Below, in pieces: positions 1-7,782 of a stretch of 32,044 bases of DNA. How positions within the stretch are numbered: position 1 is the first letter of the stretch; each line of letters starts with the position of its first letter. The stretch is taken from positions 1 to 32,044 of IMG/VR virus record IMGVR_UViG_3300032224_001167; one strand, written 5' to 3'. A model generated the notes under the pieces. It worked only from the letters and a program-made list of their open reading frames with translations. It searched no databases and had not been told where the DNA came from. This stretch comes from a virus. The translations under genes were made by a program, and so were the position numbers.

Positions 1-1
1 A

Positions 2-874
2 ACAAGTAATATTTCAAATGAAGAAAAAGAAATTTTATCTTATATAAAAACAATTTATGATGGTGAAATTATAGAAAATGATAGAAATACATTAAGTGGA
101 CAAGAAATTGATATTTTAATACCAAGATTAAATTTGGGTATAGAATATAACGGAATATACTGGCATAGTGAACTTGTTGGTGGCAAAGACAAACACTATC
201 ATTTACATAAAACTAAGTTGTCACTTGATAAAAATATTCAATTGATGCATATATGGGATTGGGAATGGCAATGTAAACAAGATATAATAAAAAGCATTTT
301 ATTAAGTAAAATTGGTAAGTCCAAAAGAATATTTGCACGTAAATGTGAAATAAAACCAGTGATTAATGATGAAAAATCTGCATTTTTGAATGATAACCAT
401 ATACAGAGAAATGATACATCATCTATAAGATTAGGATTATATCATAATAATGTTTTGGTATCACTGATGACTTTTGTTAAATCTAGATATGATAAAAAAT
501 ATCAATATGAGTTATCTAGATATTGTAATATATTAAATACAAATGTAATAGGAGGTGCTTCTAAATTATTCAATCATTTTATAAAAAATTATGATGTAAA
601 TTCTATTGTAACATATAGTGATAAAAGATTATTTACAGGTAATTTATATAAACAAATTGGTATGTCATTTGTAGATGACACTTTACCTGGTTATCATTAT
701 TTTCATAAAAACAAAGGAGTACCAATTGAAAGAACTCATTTTCAAAAACATAAATTAAAAGAAAAGATTGAAAAATTTGATATTAATTTGAGTGAATGGC
801 AAAATATGCAGATTAATGGATATGATAGAATTTGGGATTGTGGACATTTTAAGTTTGAATGGAATCGTAAATAG
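2..874 (+). CDS. Homing endonuclease, PD-(D/E)XK/Vsr-like, C-terminal part (5' end outside window)
   Basis: The frame is open from base 2, so the gene starts upstream of the window and only its last 290 residues are seen. An internal TTG at 134 is not the true start, because the catalytic region lies across it. The nuclease core reads ExDI, a short loop, then IEYNGIYWHSE (E35, D37 and E48 of the fragment), the acidic arrangement expected of a PD-(D/E)XK or Vsr-like nuclease. The remainder (FARKCEIK, NHIQ, GASKLFNHF, TYSDKR, NGYDRIWDCG) matches the C-terminal half of the protein at 11992-13683 almost block for block. It is a free-standing mobile nuclease, presumably cutting phage DNA to spread itself. 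The family is inferred from motifs; the target is unknown. The next gene starts 19 bases downstream with its own promoter-like box. Confidence 0.75.
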   Translation, partial: TSNISNEEKEILSYIKTIYDGEIIENDRNTLSGQEIDILIPRLNLGIEYNGIYWHSELVGGKDKHYHLHKTKLSLDKNIQLMHIWDWEWQCKQDIIKSILLSKIGKSKRIFARKCEIKPVINDEKSAFLNDNHIQRNDTSSIRLGLYHNNVLVSLMTFVKSRYDKKYQYELSRYCNILNTNVIGGASKLFNHFIKNYDVNSIVTYSDKRLFTGNLYKQIGMSFVDDTLPGYHYFHKNKGVPIERTHFQKHKLKEKIEKFDINLSEWQNMQINGYDRIWDCGHFKFEWNRK

Positions 875-878
875 TTAC

Positions 879-886
879 TATTTATA
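879..886 (+). promoter_or_regulatory. Late-promoter-like box TATTTATA
   Basis: An exact TATTTATA lies 7 bases before the ATG at 894. The same octamer precedes most transcription units in the window. If it is a -10 element, transcripts would begin at or very near the start codon. Confidence 0.5.
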
Positions 887-893
887 TTATACG

Positions 894-1676
894 ATGATTA
901 AGTTAACTGACTTATTATTAGAGGCACAATTGCCTTCTAGTGAACAAGATATGGATTTTTATGCTAAAAAGTATAAGAAAACCATTGATTATTTAAGACA
1001 AAAGAATAAAGTATTGTTGTTGACAACCAGTAATAGATGGTCACAACATAAAGAAGATGTTCCTAAGAGCAGTCAATTGGCTATAAAAATTCAAGATTTA
1101 TTAGGTAAAGAAAAAGTCACGTTAATTGATACTACAAAACTTAATATAGTTCCGTGTGAAGGTAATGTAAGTAGTAACAGAGAATTTGATGGCAATCATT
1201 GTGGAACTGTAAAATCGTTATTAAAAGATAAAGAAAAAAATCCAAGTGGGTATCATCGTTGTTGGGCTAGTATAAATAATAAAAGTGATGAATTATGGAA
1301 AATAAGTAAAGAATTATTTGAAAGTGATACAGTTTTATTTTTTGCTAGTGTTAGATGGGGACAAGCTAATGGGTATTATCAAAAATTAATTGAAAGATTA
1401 ACTTGGATTGAAAATAGACATTCTACATTAGGAGAAAAAAATATAGTAAAAAATATTGACGCAGGATTTATTGCGACTGGACAAAACTGGAACGGAAAGT
1501 ATGTCACTAAAACACAAAAAGAAGTGCTTCAATTTTTTGGATTCAATACACCCGATGAATTATTTTGGAACTGGCAATTCACGGATAATACTCTTGATGA
1601 AACAAATCGTTCCTACAATAAAGCCATTACAACATTTGACAATACATTTTTAAAACCATATGATAAAGCTGAATAA
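894..1676 (+). CDS. Flavodoxin-like NAD(P)H/FMN oxidoreductase with a capsid-targeting-like leader
   Basis: 260 residues from the ATG at 894. An in-frame ATG at 792 lies inside the previous gene and would put the promoter box inside the coding region, so 894 is preferred. A first beta strand (KVLLLTT, residues 39-45) is followed by a phosphate-binding-type loop TTSNRWS (44-50). Later ESDTVLFFASVRWGQANG and KLIERLTW (143-171) match the second flavin-side strand and helix of NADPH-dependent FMN reductases. Substrate is unknown. The N-terminus MIKLTDLLLE|AQ has the [L/I]xE|A form cut by T4-type prohead proteases, and resembles the leader of the next protein. I infer that this enzyme may be packaged in the head. 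It overlaps the next gene by 17 bases. The fold is fairly clear; packaging is a hypothesis. Confidence 0.7.
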   Translation: MIKLTDLLLEAQLPSSEQDMDFYAKKYKKTIDYLRQKNKVLLLTTSNRWSQHKEDVPKSSQLAIKIQDLLGKEKVTLIDTTKLNIVPCEGNVSSNREFDGNHCGTVKSLLKDKEKNPSGYHRCWASINNKSDELWKISKELFESDTVLFFASVRWGQANGYYQKLIERLTWIENRHSTLGEKNIVKNIDAGFIATGQNWNGKYVTKTQKEVLQFFGFNTPDELFWNWQFTDNTLDETNRSYNKAITTFDNTFLKPYDKAE

Positions 1677-4632
1677 TTTAGAACATTTTTTGGTATCTAA
1701 TATATTACTTAACGAAGCTGCTCGCATAGACCATGCGGAAGATTTGATATTTTGGGAAGGTTCCAAAGGAGCCATTCGTTCAATCAAAAGTTTCATCGAA
1801 TTAGAAAAAGAAGGATATAAAAATGTTACATTAAAATGGGATGGTTCTCCGGCAGTTGTTTTTGGTAGAAATGATGAAGGAAAATTTGTATTAACCGATA
1901 AAAGCGGATTTGTTGCCAAAGGATATAATGGCAGACCAACGTCACCAGAAGAATTGGAACAAATGTTTTTGAATAGAGGTAAAAGCGTAAAAACAGACGA
2001 ATATGGATTGTTTGTTCAAGAAATGAAACGTGTATTTTCTATATTTGAATCTGCGGTTCCAACAACATTTAGAGGTTATTTCAAAGGCGATTTGTTATAT
2101 TTTAATACACCATTGATTGAAAATGGAAGATATGTTTTTAAACCAAATATTGTTACATATACAGTAGATGTTAATTCTGAATTGGGAAGAAAAATTGCAC
2201 AAAGTAAAGCTGCGGTTGTAGTACATAGAGAAGTAGACAGTTTTGGAAATGAAACTGCGATTACAAATTACAATGTATTTCAAGGCAATCAATTATTAGT
2301 AATACCACCAATATCTGTACATAATCCGCCTGATGTAAATGAAAAGAGGTTGAAAGATATTGTACTTTATATTAATAAATATGCTAGAAATATAGATGAT
2401 TTTATTAATCCATCTAAATTGACAAGTATGAAAATGACTAATTTTCCAGATATATTATATAAATATTTGAATAGTAAAGTAGATACCGGATTAGTAAATA
2501 TTGGCGATGATTTTCTACAATGGATTAGTCAGAGTAATCTTACAGATACGATGAAAAAGAAAATTACTGATTATGTTAATAGTAATCGTGCCGGATTTGA
2601 ATCTTTATGGAAAGTTGTTGTGGAAATAATGACGGTTAAAGATGAAATTATTAATCAAATAGACAATCAAGATAGTGAAATTAAATCATATATAGGCAAT
2701 GAACCAGGAGGTGAGGGTTATGTATTCTCTCATCCAGAAGGTGATATTAAGTATGTTTCCCGTTCCAAATTCAGCGCAGCAAATAGAGCTGCGCATAAAC
2801 AACCAATTGATGAAGGTGGATGGTTAAAACCAGAACTTACATCCAAGACAGTTTTGTCACCAGATACAATTGAAAAAGCAACTGAAAAGTTTAAAGTTTT
2901 TTTGGCTGATTTGAATATGTTTTTAAGCGACATACCAATGACTCCAATTAAAGATTATCAAATATTAGGTTCGGCAGGATATTATAGACAAGACCAACAC
3001 GATAAAAAACAAGTAACTTATGGTGATATTGATGTAATGGTTGTTATACCAATTGAAACCGGTGAAAACGGCAGTGACATAAAAAAAGAATATATCAAAA
3101 ATGTAATTCAATTTATTGAAAAAGGAGGACAAAATTACATTGATATTGAAAGTGCAAAAAGATCGGATGGTAAACAGATTATAATCAAACTCGATGATGA
3201 TAGTTGGGTTCAATTGGATTTATTATATACTACAAAAATATATAAAGATTGGTTTGCGGCTAGATTTACACCTGAAAGAGGTATAAAAGGATTTACAATG
3301 GGAGGAATGTATGCTGCATTAGCAGAAATTTTAAATATTAGAATTGGCGATACCGGCGTAAGAGCTAAATTTAAGGATGGTAAGATTGTATCTCCAATGT
3401 TAAGAAAAGATGTTGTAGACAAATTGATATCTAATAGCCCCCGTACATTTTTAAGAGATTTGGCAGACTTTTTGGCCGAATTATTTAGTAAAAAGATTAC
3501 TGTTGTTGACCCAAATTTATCTACACACAGTGGCGTAAATCCATATAATGTTAAATTAAAAGATTTAACTACAGGTGTTCTTGGATTTGCAAGAACTCTT
3601 GATAAAAATGGTATTCTTTCTGATTTGGGATTTGATTATACATCATTTATTAAAACAATAAAAGACAAATATGCAGAAAAGATGATTGAACAATATTCAA
3701 AGAAAGAAAAGAAAGCAACTACACCAGAAACTCAAGCATCTATAGATAAGATTAAGAAACACGCTGATTTGGGAAATAAAATCGTTAATGATATATTGAA
3801 AGAATTTTTAATTACCGAAAGTGGTAATGCTGTTGCTGCAAATAGTGGTTTACCAAAACAATATTTAGATTCCACAATAAAAAATGGATTAAAAATATGG
3901 AATCTTGATTCATTAAATTATGAAATTATTGGAAACAAATCCAAACCAGTTCTGGGTGATATTGATGTCGCAGTATCCACTCAACAATTGAATCAATTAT
4001 TTGGTGTAGATTATGATTATGATAAAAAAATGTTTTATGATAAATTAAAACAACATATGGAAGCAAATAAACCTGCGACTGTTCCTACACCATCATTTAA
4101 AATAAATACGGGATTAGACCAATTACATTTAAATGTACCTATAATTGATGAAAATGGTAATCCTGTTAAATCAACCGAAATACCAAATGAAGATGGTTAT
4201 GTACAAATAGATTTGATGATTGGAGATTTAAATTTTATGATTAAATCTTTATCTGGTGCACCTGATTCTAAGTATAAGGCGGCATTAAGAAATATTCTAT
4301 TAATGAATATTATGTCTAATAGTTATGAACCTACTGAAGATCCAAACAAGATGAAAAGATATCAAATGAATTGGAAAAAAGGACTTCAAAGTGCAGATGT
4401 TATAACAAATGAAAAAGGTAAACAAGAAAAACAAAATATAAAAACTGTTTATACGGATATGGATGACGTTGCTAAATTTTTATTTGGCAATAATGTAACA
4501 TTTAATGACATTAACACTTTAGAAAAACTAATTAAATTAGTGAAAGGTAATACTTTTCGTTATAAAAACAAAAGAACTGAAATCTTAGATGATTTCAAAA
4601 AGGAATTGGAAAGATTAAAAGTAAAGTTATGA
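1660..4632 (+). CDS. Three-domain nucleotidyltransferase-like protein (ligase-like plus two Pol beta-like domains)
   Basis: 990 residues. Domain 1 (about 20-385) has the pattern of covalent nucleotidyltransferases (DNA/RNA ligases): KWDG at 59-62 (motif I, candidate nucleotide-accepting Lys59), GDLLY at 143-147, EGYVF at 352-356 (motif IV) and Lys364/Lys370 in a motif V-like stretch. Domain 2 has LGSAGYYR then GDIDVMVVI (Asp456, Asp458) and VQLDLLY (Asp520), the three-carboxylate pattern of Pol beta-type nucleotidyltransferases. Domain 3 repeats it: IGNKSKPVLGDIDVAV (Asp767, Asp769) and VQIDLMI (Asp851). The leader ends LLNE|AA at 19/20, a prohead-protease-type site. Further [L/I]xE|[AGS] sites fall at 385 and 720, between domains, and one at 130 inside domain 1. 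Its stop overlaps an ATG (ATGA) at 4629. Motifs are seen directly; activities and partners are inferred. Confidence 0.65.
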   Translation: MIKLNNLEHFLVSNILLNEAARIDHAEDLIFWEGSKGAIRSIKSFIELEKEGYKNVTLKWDGSPAVVFGRNDEGKFVLTDKSGFVAKGYNGRPTSPEELEQMFLNRGKSVKTDEYGLFVQEMKRVFSIFESAVPTTFRGYFKGDLLYFNTPLIENGRYVFKPNIVTYTVDVNSELGRKIAQSKAAVVVHREVDSFGNETAITNYNVFQGNQLLVIPPISVHNPPDVNEKRLKDIVLYINKYARNIDDFINPSKLTSMKMTNFPDILYKYLNSKVDTGLVNIGDDFLQWISQSNLTDTMKKKITDYVNSNRAGFESLWKVVVEIMTVKDEIINQIDNQDSEIKSYIGNEPGGEGYVFSHPEGDIKYVSRSKFSAANRAAHKQPIDEGGWLKPELTSKTVLSPDTIEKATEKFKVFLADLNMFLSDIPMTPIKDYQILGSAGYYRQDQHDKKQVTYGDIDVMVVIPIETGENGSDIKKEYIKNVIQFIEKGGQNYIDIESAKRSDGKQIIIKLDDDSWVQLDLLYTTKIYKDWFAARFTPERGIKGFTMGGMYAALAEILNIRIGDTGVRAKFKDGKIVSPMLRKDVVDKLISNSPRTFLRDLADFLAELFSKKITVVDPNLSTHSGVNPYNVKLKDLTTGVLGFARTLDKNGILSDLGFDYTSFIKTIKDKYAEKMIEQYSKKEKKATTPETQASIDKIKKHADLGNKIVNDILKEFLITESGNAVAANSGLPKQYLDSTIKNGLKIWNLDSLNYEIIGNKSKPVLGDIDVAVSTQQLNQLFGVDYDYDKKMFYDKLKQHMEANKPATVPTPSFKINTGLDQLHLNVPIIDENGNPVKSTEIPNEDGYVQIDLMIGDLNFMIKSLSGAPDSKYKAALRNILLMNIMSNSYEPTEDPNKMKRYQMNWKKGLQSADVITNEKGKQEKQNIKTVYTDMDDVAKFLFGNNVTFNDINTLEKLIKLVKGNTFRYKNKRTEILDDFKKELERLKVKL

Positions 4633-4652
4633 AAAGAGCAACAGGAAAGTAA
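4629..4652 (+). pseudogene. Remnant start of the downstream gene, cut off by the endonuclease insertion
   Basis: ATGA overlaps the stop of the 990-residue gene, as expected for a coupled next gene, but the frame ends after MKRATGK. The real downstream gene at 5477 begins MRSNTGK, and the DNA around both starts is alike: AAGTTATGA is identical at 4624-4632 and 5472-5480, with scattered matches after it. This looks like the original start, left behind when the GIY-YIG gene inserted. Probably not a functional product. Confidence 0.45.
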
Positions 4653-4671
4653 TTTTTACTTTTTTTAATCA

Positions 4672-4679
4672 TATTTATT
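4672..4679 (+). promoter_or_regulatory. Late-promoter-like box TATTTATT
   Basis: One-base variant of the TATTTATA box, 4 bases before the ATG at 4684 and 19 bases before the in-frame ATG at 4699. It would drive the endonuclease and the two terminase-region genes behind it. Confidence 0.4.
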
Positions 4680-4683
4680 CTAT

Positions 4684-5487
4684 ATGAATGAACGGTCTAT
4701 GTCTAATACTGGAATATATAAAATAAGAAATATCATCAATGATGACTGTTATATTGGAAGTGCATCATATACTTTCAATAAACGATGGAATACACATAAA
4801 CACCAATTAAAAAATAATAAACATCATTCTATCATTCTTCAAAGAGCGTGGAATAAATACGGAGAAAACAATTTTAAATTTGAAATTATAGAATGTTGTG
4901 AACCATCTGAATGTTTAATAAAAGAACAACATTATTTGGATAATTTAAAACCAAAATATAATATAAATCCAAATACTGAAAGTCCACTTGGCAGAAAACT
5001 TAAACCAGAAGACTGTAAAAAAATATCAGATAGAACAAGTGGTATAAAAAATCCATTTTTTGGAAAACATCACACAGAAGAAACTAAAAAATTACTTTCT
5101 GAAAAATTAAAAGGAAAAAATAAAGGAAAATTTTTGGCAGAAAAAAATCCAATGTATAAAAAAACACATTCTGATGAAAATAAAAAAATAATGTCTTTAT
5201 CTAGTAATCAATTTTGGAATAGTGAAATGGGAATAAAATTGAAAGAAATTAAATCAAAAGAAAAATTAGGAAAAACGAATCAATTTGCAAAAAAAGGATC
5301 TGAACATCCTAATTTTATTTCTACAACATACCATTTTGTTAATAAACAATTAAATGAAGAATTTGTAGGAACTATGTTTGATTTTAGAAAAAAATATAAA
5401 TTATGTTCAGATGTTTACTATCTATTAGATGGTAAAAAGAAAAAATATCAACAATATAAAGGATGGACTATAAGTTATGAGAAGTAA
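4684..5487 (+). CDS. GIY-YIG homing endonuclease with NUMOD3-type repeats
   Basis: 267 residues from 4684, or 262 from the ATG at 4699 (MSNTG), which may be the real start. The GIY-YIG domain begins at TGIYKIRN, with CYIGSA about 14 residues on, KRWNTHKHQL carrying the conserved Arg, and LIKEQHYLD carrying the catalytic-type Glu. Two NUMOD3-like DNA-binding repeats follow (NPFFGKHHTEETKK and NPMYKKTHSDENKK). It is a T4 Seg-like mobile nuclease sitting between the nucleotidyltransferase gene and the putative small terminase. The last 11 bases overlap the next gene, and its end SYEK is encoded by the duplicated AAGTTATGA sequence that supplies the next gene with a new start. The family call is strong; the target site is inferred to lie at the start of the downstream gene. 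Confidence 0.9.
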   Translation: MNERSMSNTGIYKIRNIINDDCYIGSASYTFNKRWNTHKHQLKNNKHHSIILQRAWNKYGENNFKFEIIECCEPSECLIKEQHYLDNLKPKYNINPNTESPLGRKLKPEDCKKISDRTSGIKNPFFGKHHTEETKKLLSEKLKGKNKGKFLAEKNPMYKKTHSDENKKIMSLSSNQFWNSEMGIKLKEIKSKEKLGKTNQFAKKGSEHPNFISTTYHFVNKQLNEEFVGTMFDFRKKYKLCSDVYYLLDGKKKKYQQYKGWTISYEK

Positions 5488-6169
5488 TACTGGCAAAAAT
5501 ATAAAATTAAAGACAGGAAAATCTAATTTAGATATAGTAAGAAGTTATTTAAATGGTGAAAGAGCATTTATTCAAGTTGGTTATGATCCTAATTTGAATA
5601 ATAGTAAAAGAAAAGAAGGAGAAGAATGGGAAGATGGACAAGGTAATAAATGGATTTGGAAAAACGGAAGCAAGAGAAAAGTATCTAAACTTGGACAAAT
5701 TAAAATTGATCAAAGATGTAGTATCTGTAATGCAGATATGAAATTTGGCAATTATCTTGATGATAGATTTTTTCCTAAAACAGGTAAATGTTATGATTGC
5801 ACTATTTCATTTGATAGCAAATTAAAAACATTAGGCGTATATGCGGATTATGAAAGATATAAAATCTATAATAGTATGCTTTCTGAAATGAATGATTTTA
5901 AGAAAAATATTACTGATAGCATTGAATATTTAGAAAAAAATCCAGATGAAAAATTACAATTTTTTAATGATGATGGTAGCCAAGAATTCTGGACGGATGA
6001 TACAAATCAAATGCAAAAAGTTTTATCTGATTTGAAAAAAGATTTAAAAGAAGTCGATGAAAATATTGTAAAAGCTACTGAAGAATTGTTGAAATTAAAT
6101 TATAATCCAGAAATTGAAAAGAAAGCTAAACAAATGGTTTTAGATAAATTGAATTCGGTTGATCAATGA
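5477..6169 (+). CDS. Zinc-ribbon protein in the small-terminase position (gp16-like by position)
   Basis: 230 residues, ending 4 bases into the terminase gene (ATGA overlap). I do not recognise the family from sequence. Residues 47-64 hold a Trp/Gly motif (KEGEEWEDGQGNKWIWKNG). CSIC at 81-84 and CYDC at 105-108 make a likely four-Cys zinc ribbon. The C-terminal half (about 125-225) is charged and helical with heptad-like spacing, plausible for a coiled coil. In T4, gp16 sits directly before gp17, so position, size and coiled-coil character suggest a small terminase subunit that recognises DNA and regulates packaging. That is inference: T4 gp16 has no such zinc ribbon to my knowledge. The start was apparently rebuilt by the upstream endonuclease insertion. 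Confidence 0.5.
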   Translation: MRSNTGKNIKLKTGKSNLDIVRSYLNGERAFIQVGYDPNLNNSKRKEGEEWEDGQGNKWIWKNGSKRKVSKLGQIKIDQRCSICNADMKFGNYLDDRFFPKTGKCYDCTISFDSKLKTLGVYADYERYKIYNSMLSEMNDFKKNITDSIEYLEKNPDEKLQFFNDDGSQEFWTDDTNQMQKVLSDLKKDLKEVDENIVKATEELLKLNYNPEIEKKAKQMVLDKLNSVDQ

Positions 6170-7761
6170 GTACACCCAAAACACTTAAAGAAGTAATTAA
6201 AGAGGAATATAAGAAATGTCTTGTAGATCCGATTTATTTCATGAAAAAGTATGTTAAAATTCAACATCCTATTCGTGGAACCGTAAACTTTGATTTGTAT
6301 GAATTTCAAGAAAAGACTTTAACTGATTTAGTAGATCATGATTTTAATATTATATTAAAGTCTAGACAGATGGGTATTAGTACATTAACTGCAGCATATA
6401 GTTTGTGGTTAATGGTATTTCATAAAGATAAAAATGTTCTGTGTATTAGTATCAATCAAGAAACATCTAAAGAAATTGTTACCCGTGTTAGATTTGCTAA
6501 CGATAATCTTCCATCTTGGTTGAAAGTAAAAGAACAAGAAGATAATAGATTAAGTTTAAGATTGACAAACGGTTCACAGATTAAAGCCGTATCATCTGCT
6601 GGTACATCAGGTCGTTCTTCTGCATTGTCATTGTTGATTATCGATGAAGCTGCATTTATTGATAACATTGAAGAAATTTGGTTGTCTGCACAATATACAT
6701 TAAGTACTGGTGGTAGAGCTATCATGTTAAGTACACCAAATGGTGTTGGTAATTTCTTTCATCAAACATGGATAAAAGCAGAAGCTAAAGAAAATAAATT
6801 CAATACAATTAGACTTCCTTGGCATTTGCATCCAGAACGTGATCAAACTTGGAGAGATAAACAAACAGAATTATCTGGTGTTAAAGGTGCGGCCCAAGAA
6901 TGCGACTGTGATTTTTCCACTACAGGTAACGGAATTGTTGATGCAGCTACTATTGATTTTTACAAACAAAGTAAAGTAAAAGAACCAATAGAAATGAGAG
7001 GAATGGATCATGGATATTGGATATGGGAATATCCCGATTATAGTAGAAATTATATAGTTAGTGCTGACGTTGCTAGAGGTGACGGAGCGGATTATAGTGC
7101 ATTTCAAGTTCTTGATGTAGAATCATTGACGCAAGTTGCCGAATATAAAGGACAAATTGGTACTAAAGATTATGGTAATATGTTGGTAAGTGTGGCTACA
7201 GAATATAATAATGCTTTACTTATAGTTGAAAATGCAAATATTGGTTGGGCAGTTTTACAACAAATAATAGATAGACAATATCCAAATACGTTCTATAGTA
7301 GTGCAGACCTACAATATGTTGACGTTGAAAGACAATTGACTAATAAAGTTAATAGAGATGAAAAGAAAATGATTCCTGGCTTTACTAATAGTCAAAAGAC
7401 TAGACCATTATTGATTTCAAAATTGGAAACATATTTTAGGGAAAGATCTGTAGAAGTAAGATCGCTTAGATTTTTAGATGAATTATCTGTATTTATTTGG
7501 GATGGCAATAAAGTCGCTGCGATGAAAGGTTATAATGACGATTTAGTTATGGCAATGAGTATTGGTTTATGGGTTAGAGATACAGCGTTAAAACTAAGAC
7601 AACAAAGTATGGATTTAAATAGATCAATGTTGGGTGGAATTACCAGAATAGGCGGATCACAAAATATTTATAAAGCGCAATCAGCGAGTAGTCAAGAAGC
7701 ATGGCAAATGACAACCGGAAAAACTACAGATAAAAAAGAAAACCTAACTTGGTTACTATAA
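6166..7761 (+). CDS. Terminase large subunit, DNA-packaging ATPase/nuclease (gp17-like)
   Basis: 531 residues. It pumps DNA into the prohead through the portal and cuts the concatemer. The ATPase domain has a Walker A-type loop KSRQMGIST (65-73), Walker B LLIIDEAAF (Asp160, Glu161) and an STPNG coupling motif at 189-193. The RNase H-like nuclease domain has SADVARGDGADYSAF (Asp301), LLIVENANIG (Glu355) and GYNDDLVMAM (Asp458/459), matching the three acidic residues of this family. T4 gp17 has SRQLGKT in its loop; here Ile replaces that Lys, and a Lys sits at the loop's start as in lambda-type terminases. It is shorter than T4 gp17 (610). The gene overlaps its upstream neighbour by 4 bases and lies 21 bases before the portal gene. 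Confidence 0.95.
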   Translation: MSTPKTLKEVIKEEYKKCLVDPIYFMKKYVKIQHPIRGTVNFDLYEFQEKTLTDLVDHDFNIILKSRQMGISTLTAAYSLWLMVFHKDKNVLCISINQETSKEIVTRVRFANDNLPSWLKVKEQEDNRLSLRLTNGSQIKAVSSAGTSGRSSALSLLIIDEAAFIDNIEEIWLSAQYTLSTGGRAIMLSTPNGVGNFFHQTWIKAEAKENKFNTIRLPWHLHPERDQTWRDKQTELSGVKGAAQECDCDFSTTGNGIVDAATIDFYKQSKVKEPIEMRGMDHGYWIWEYPDYSRNYIVSADVARGDGADYSAFQVLDVESLTQVAEYKGQIGTKDYGNMLVSVATEYNNALLIVENANIGWAVLQQIIDRQYPNTFYSSADLQYVDVERQLTNKVNRDEKKMIPGFTNSQKTRPLLISKLETYFRERSVEVRSLRFLDELSVFIWDGNKVAAMKGYNDDLVMAMSIGLWVRDTALKLRQQSMDLNRSMLGGITRIGGSQNIYKAQSASSQEAWQMTTGKTTDKKENLTWLL

Positions 7762-7763
7762 CA

Positions 7764-7771
7764 TATTTATA
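7764..7771 (+). promoter_or_regulatory. Late-promoter-like box TATTTATA
   Basis: Exact octamer in the 21-base gap between the terminase stop and the portal ATG, 11 bases before the start codon. Confidence 0.5.
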
Positions 7772-7782
7772 TATATAAAACT

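Noticed and set aside
792-893. N-terminal extension of the flavodoxin-like gene from the ATG at 792
   Set aside because: It would overlap the endonuclease coding region and cover the promoter box; the extension has no conserved features.
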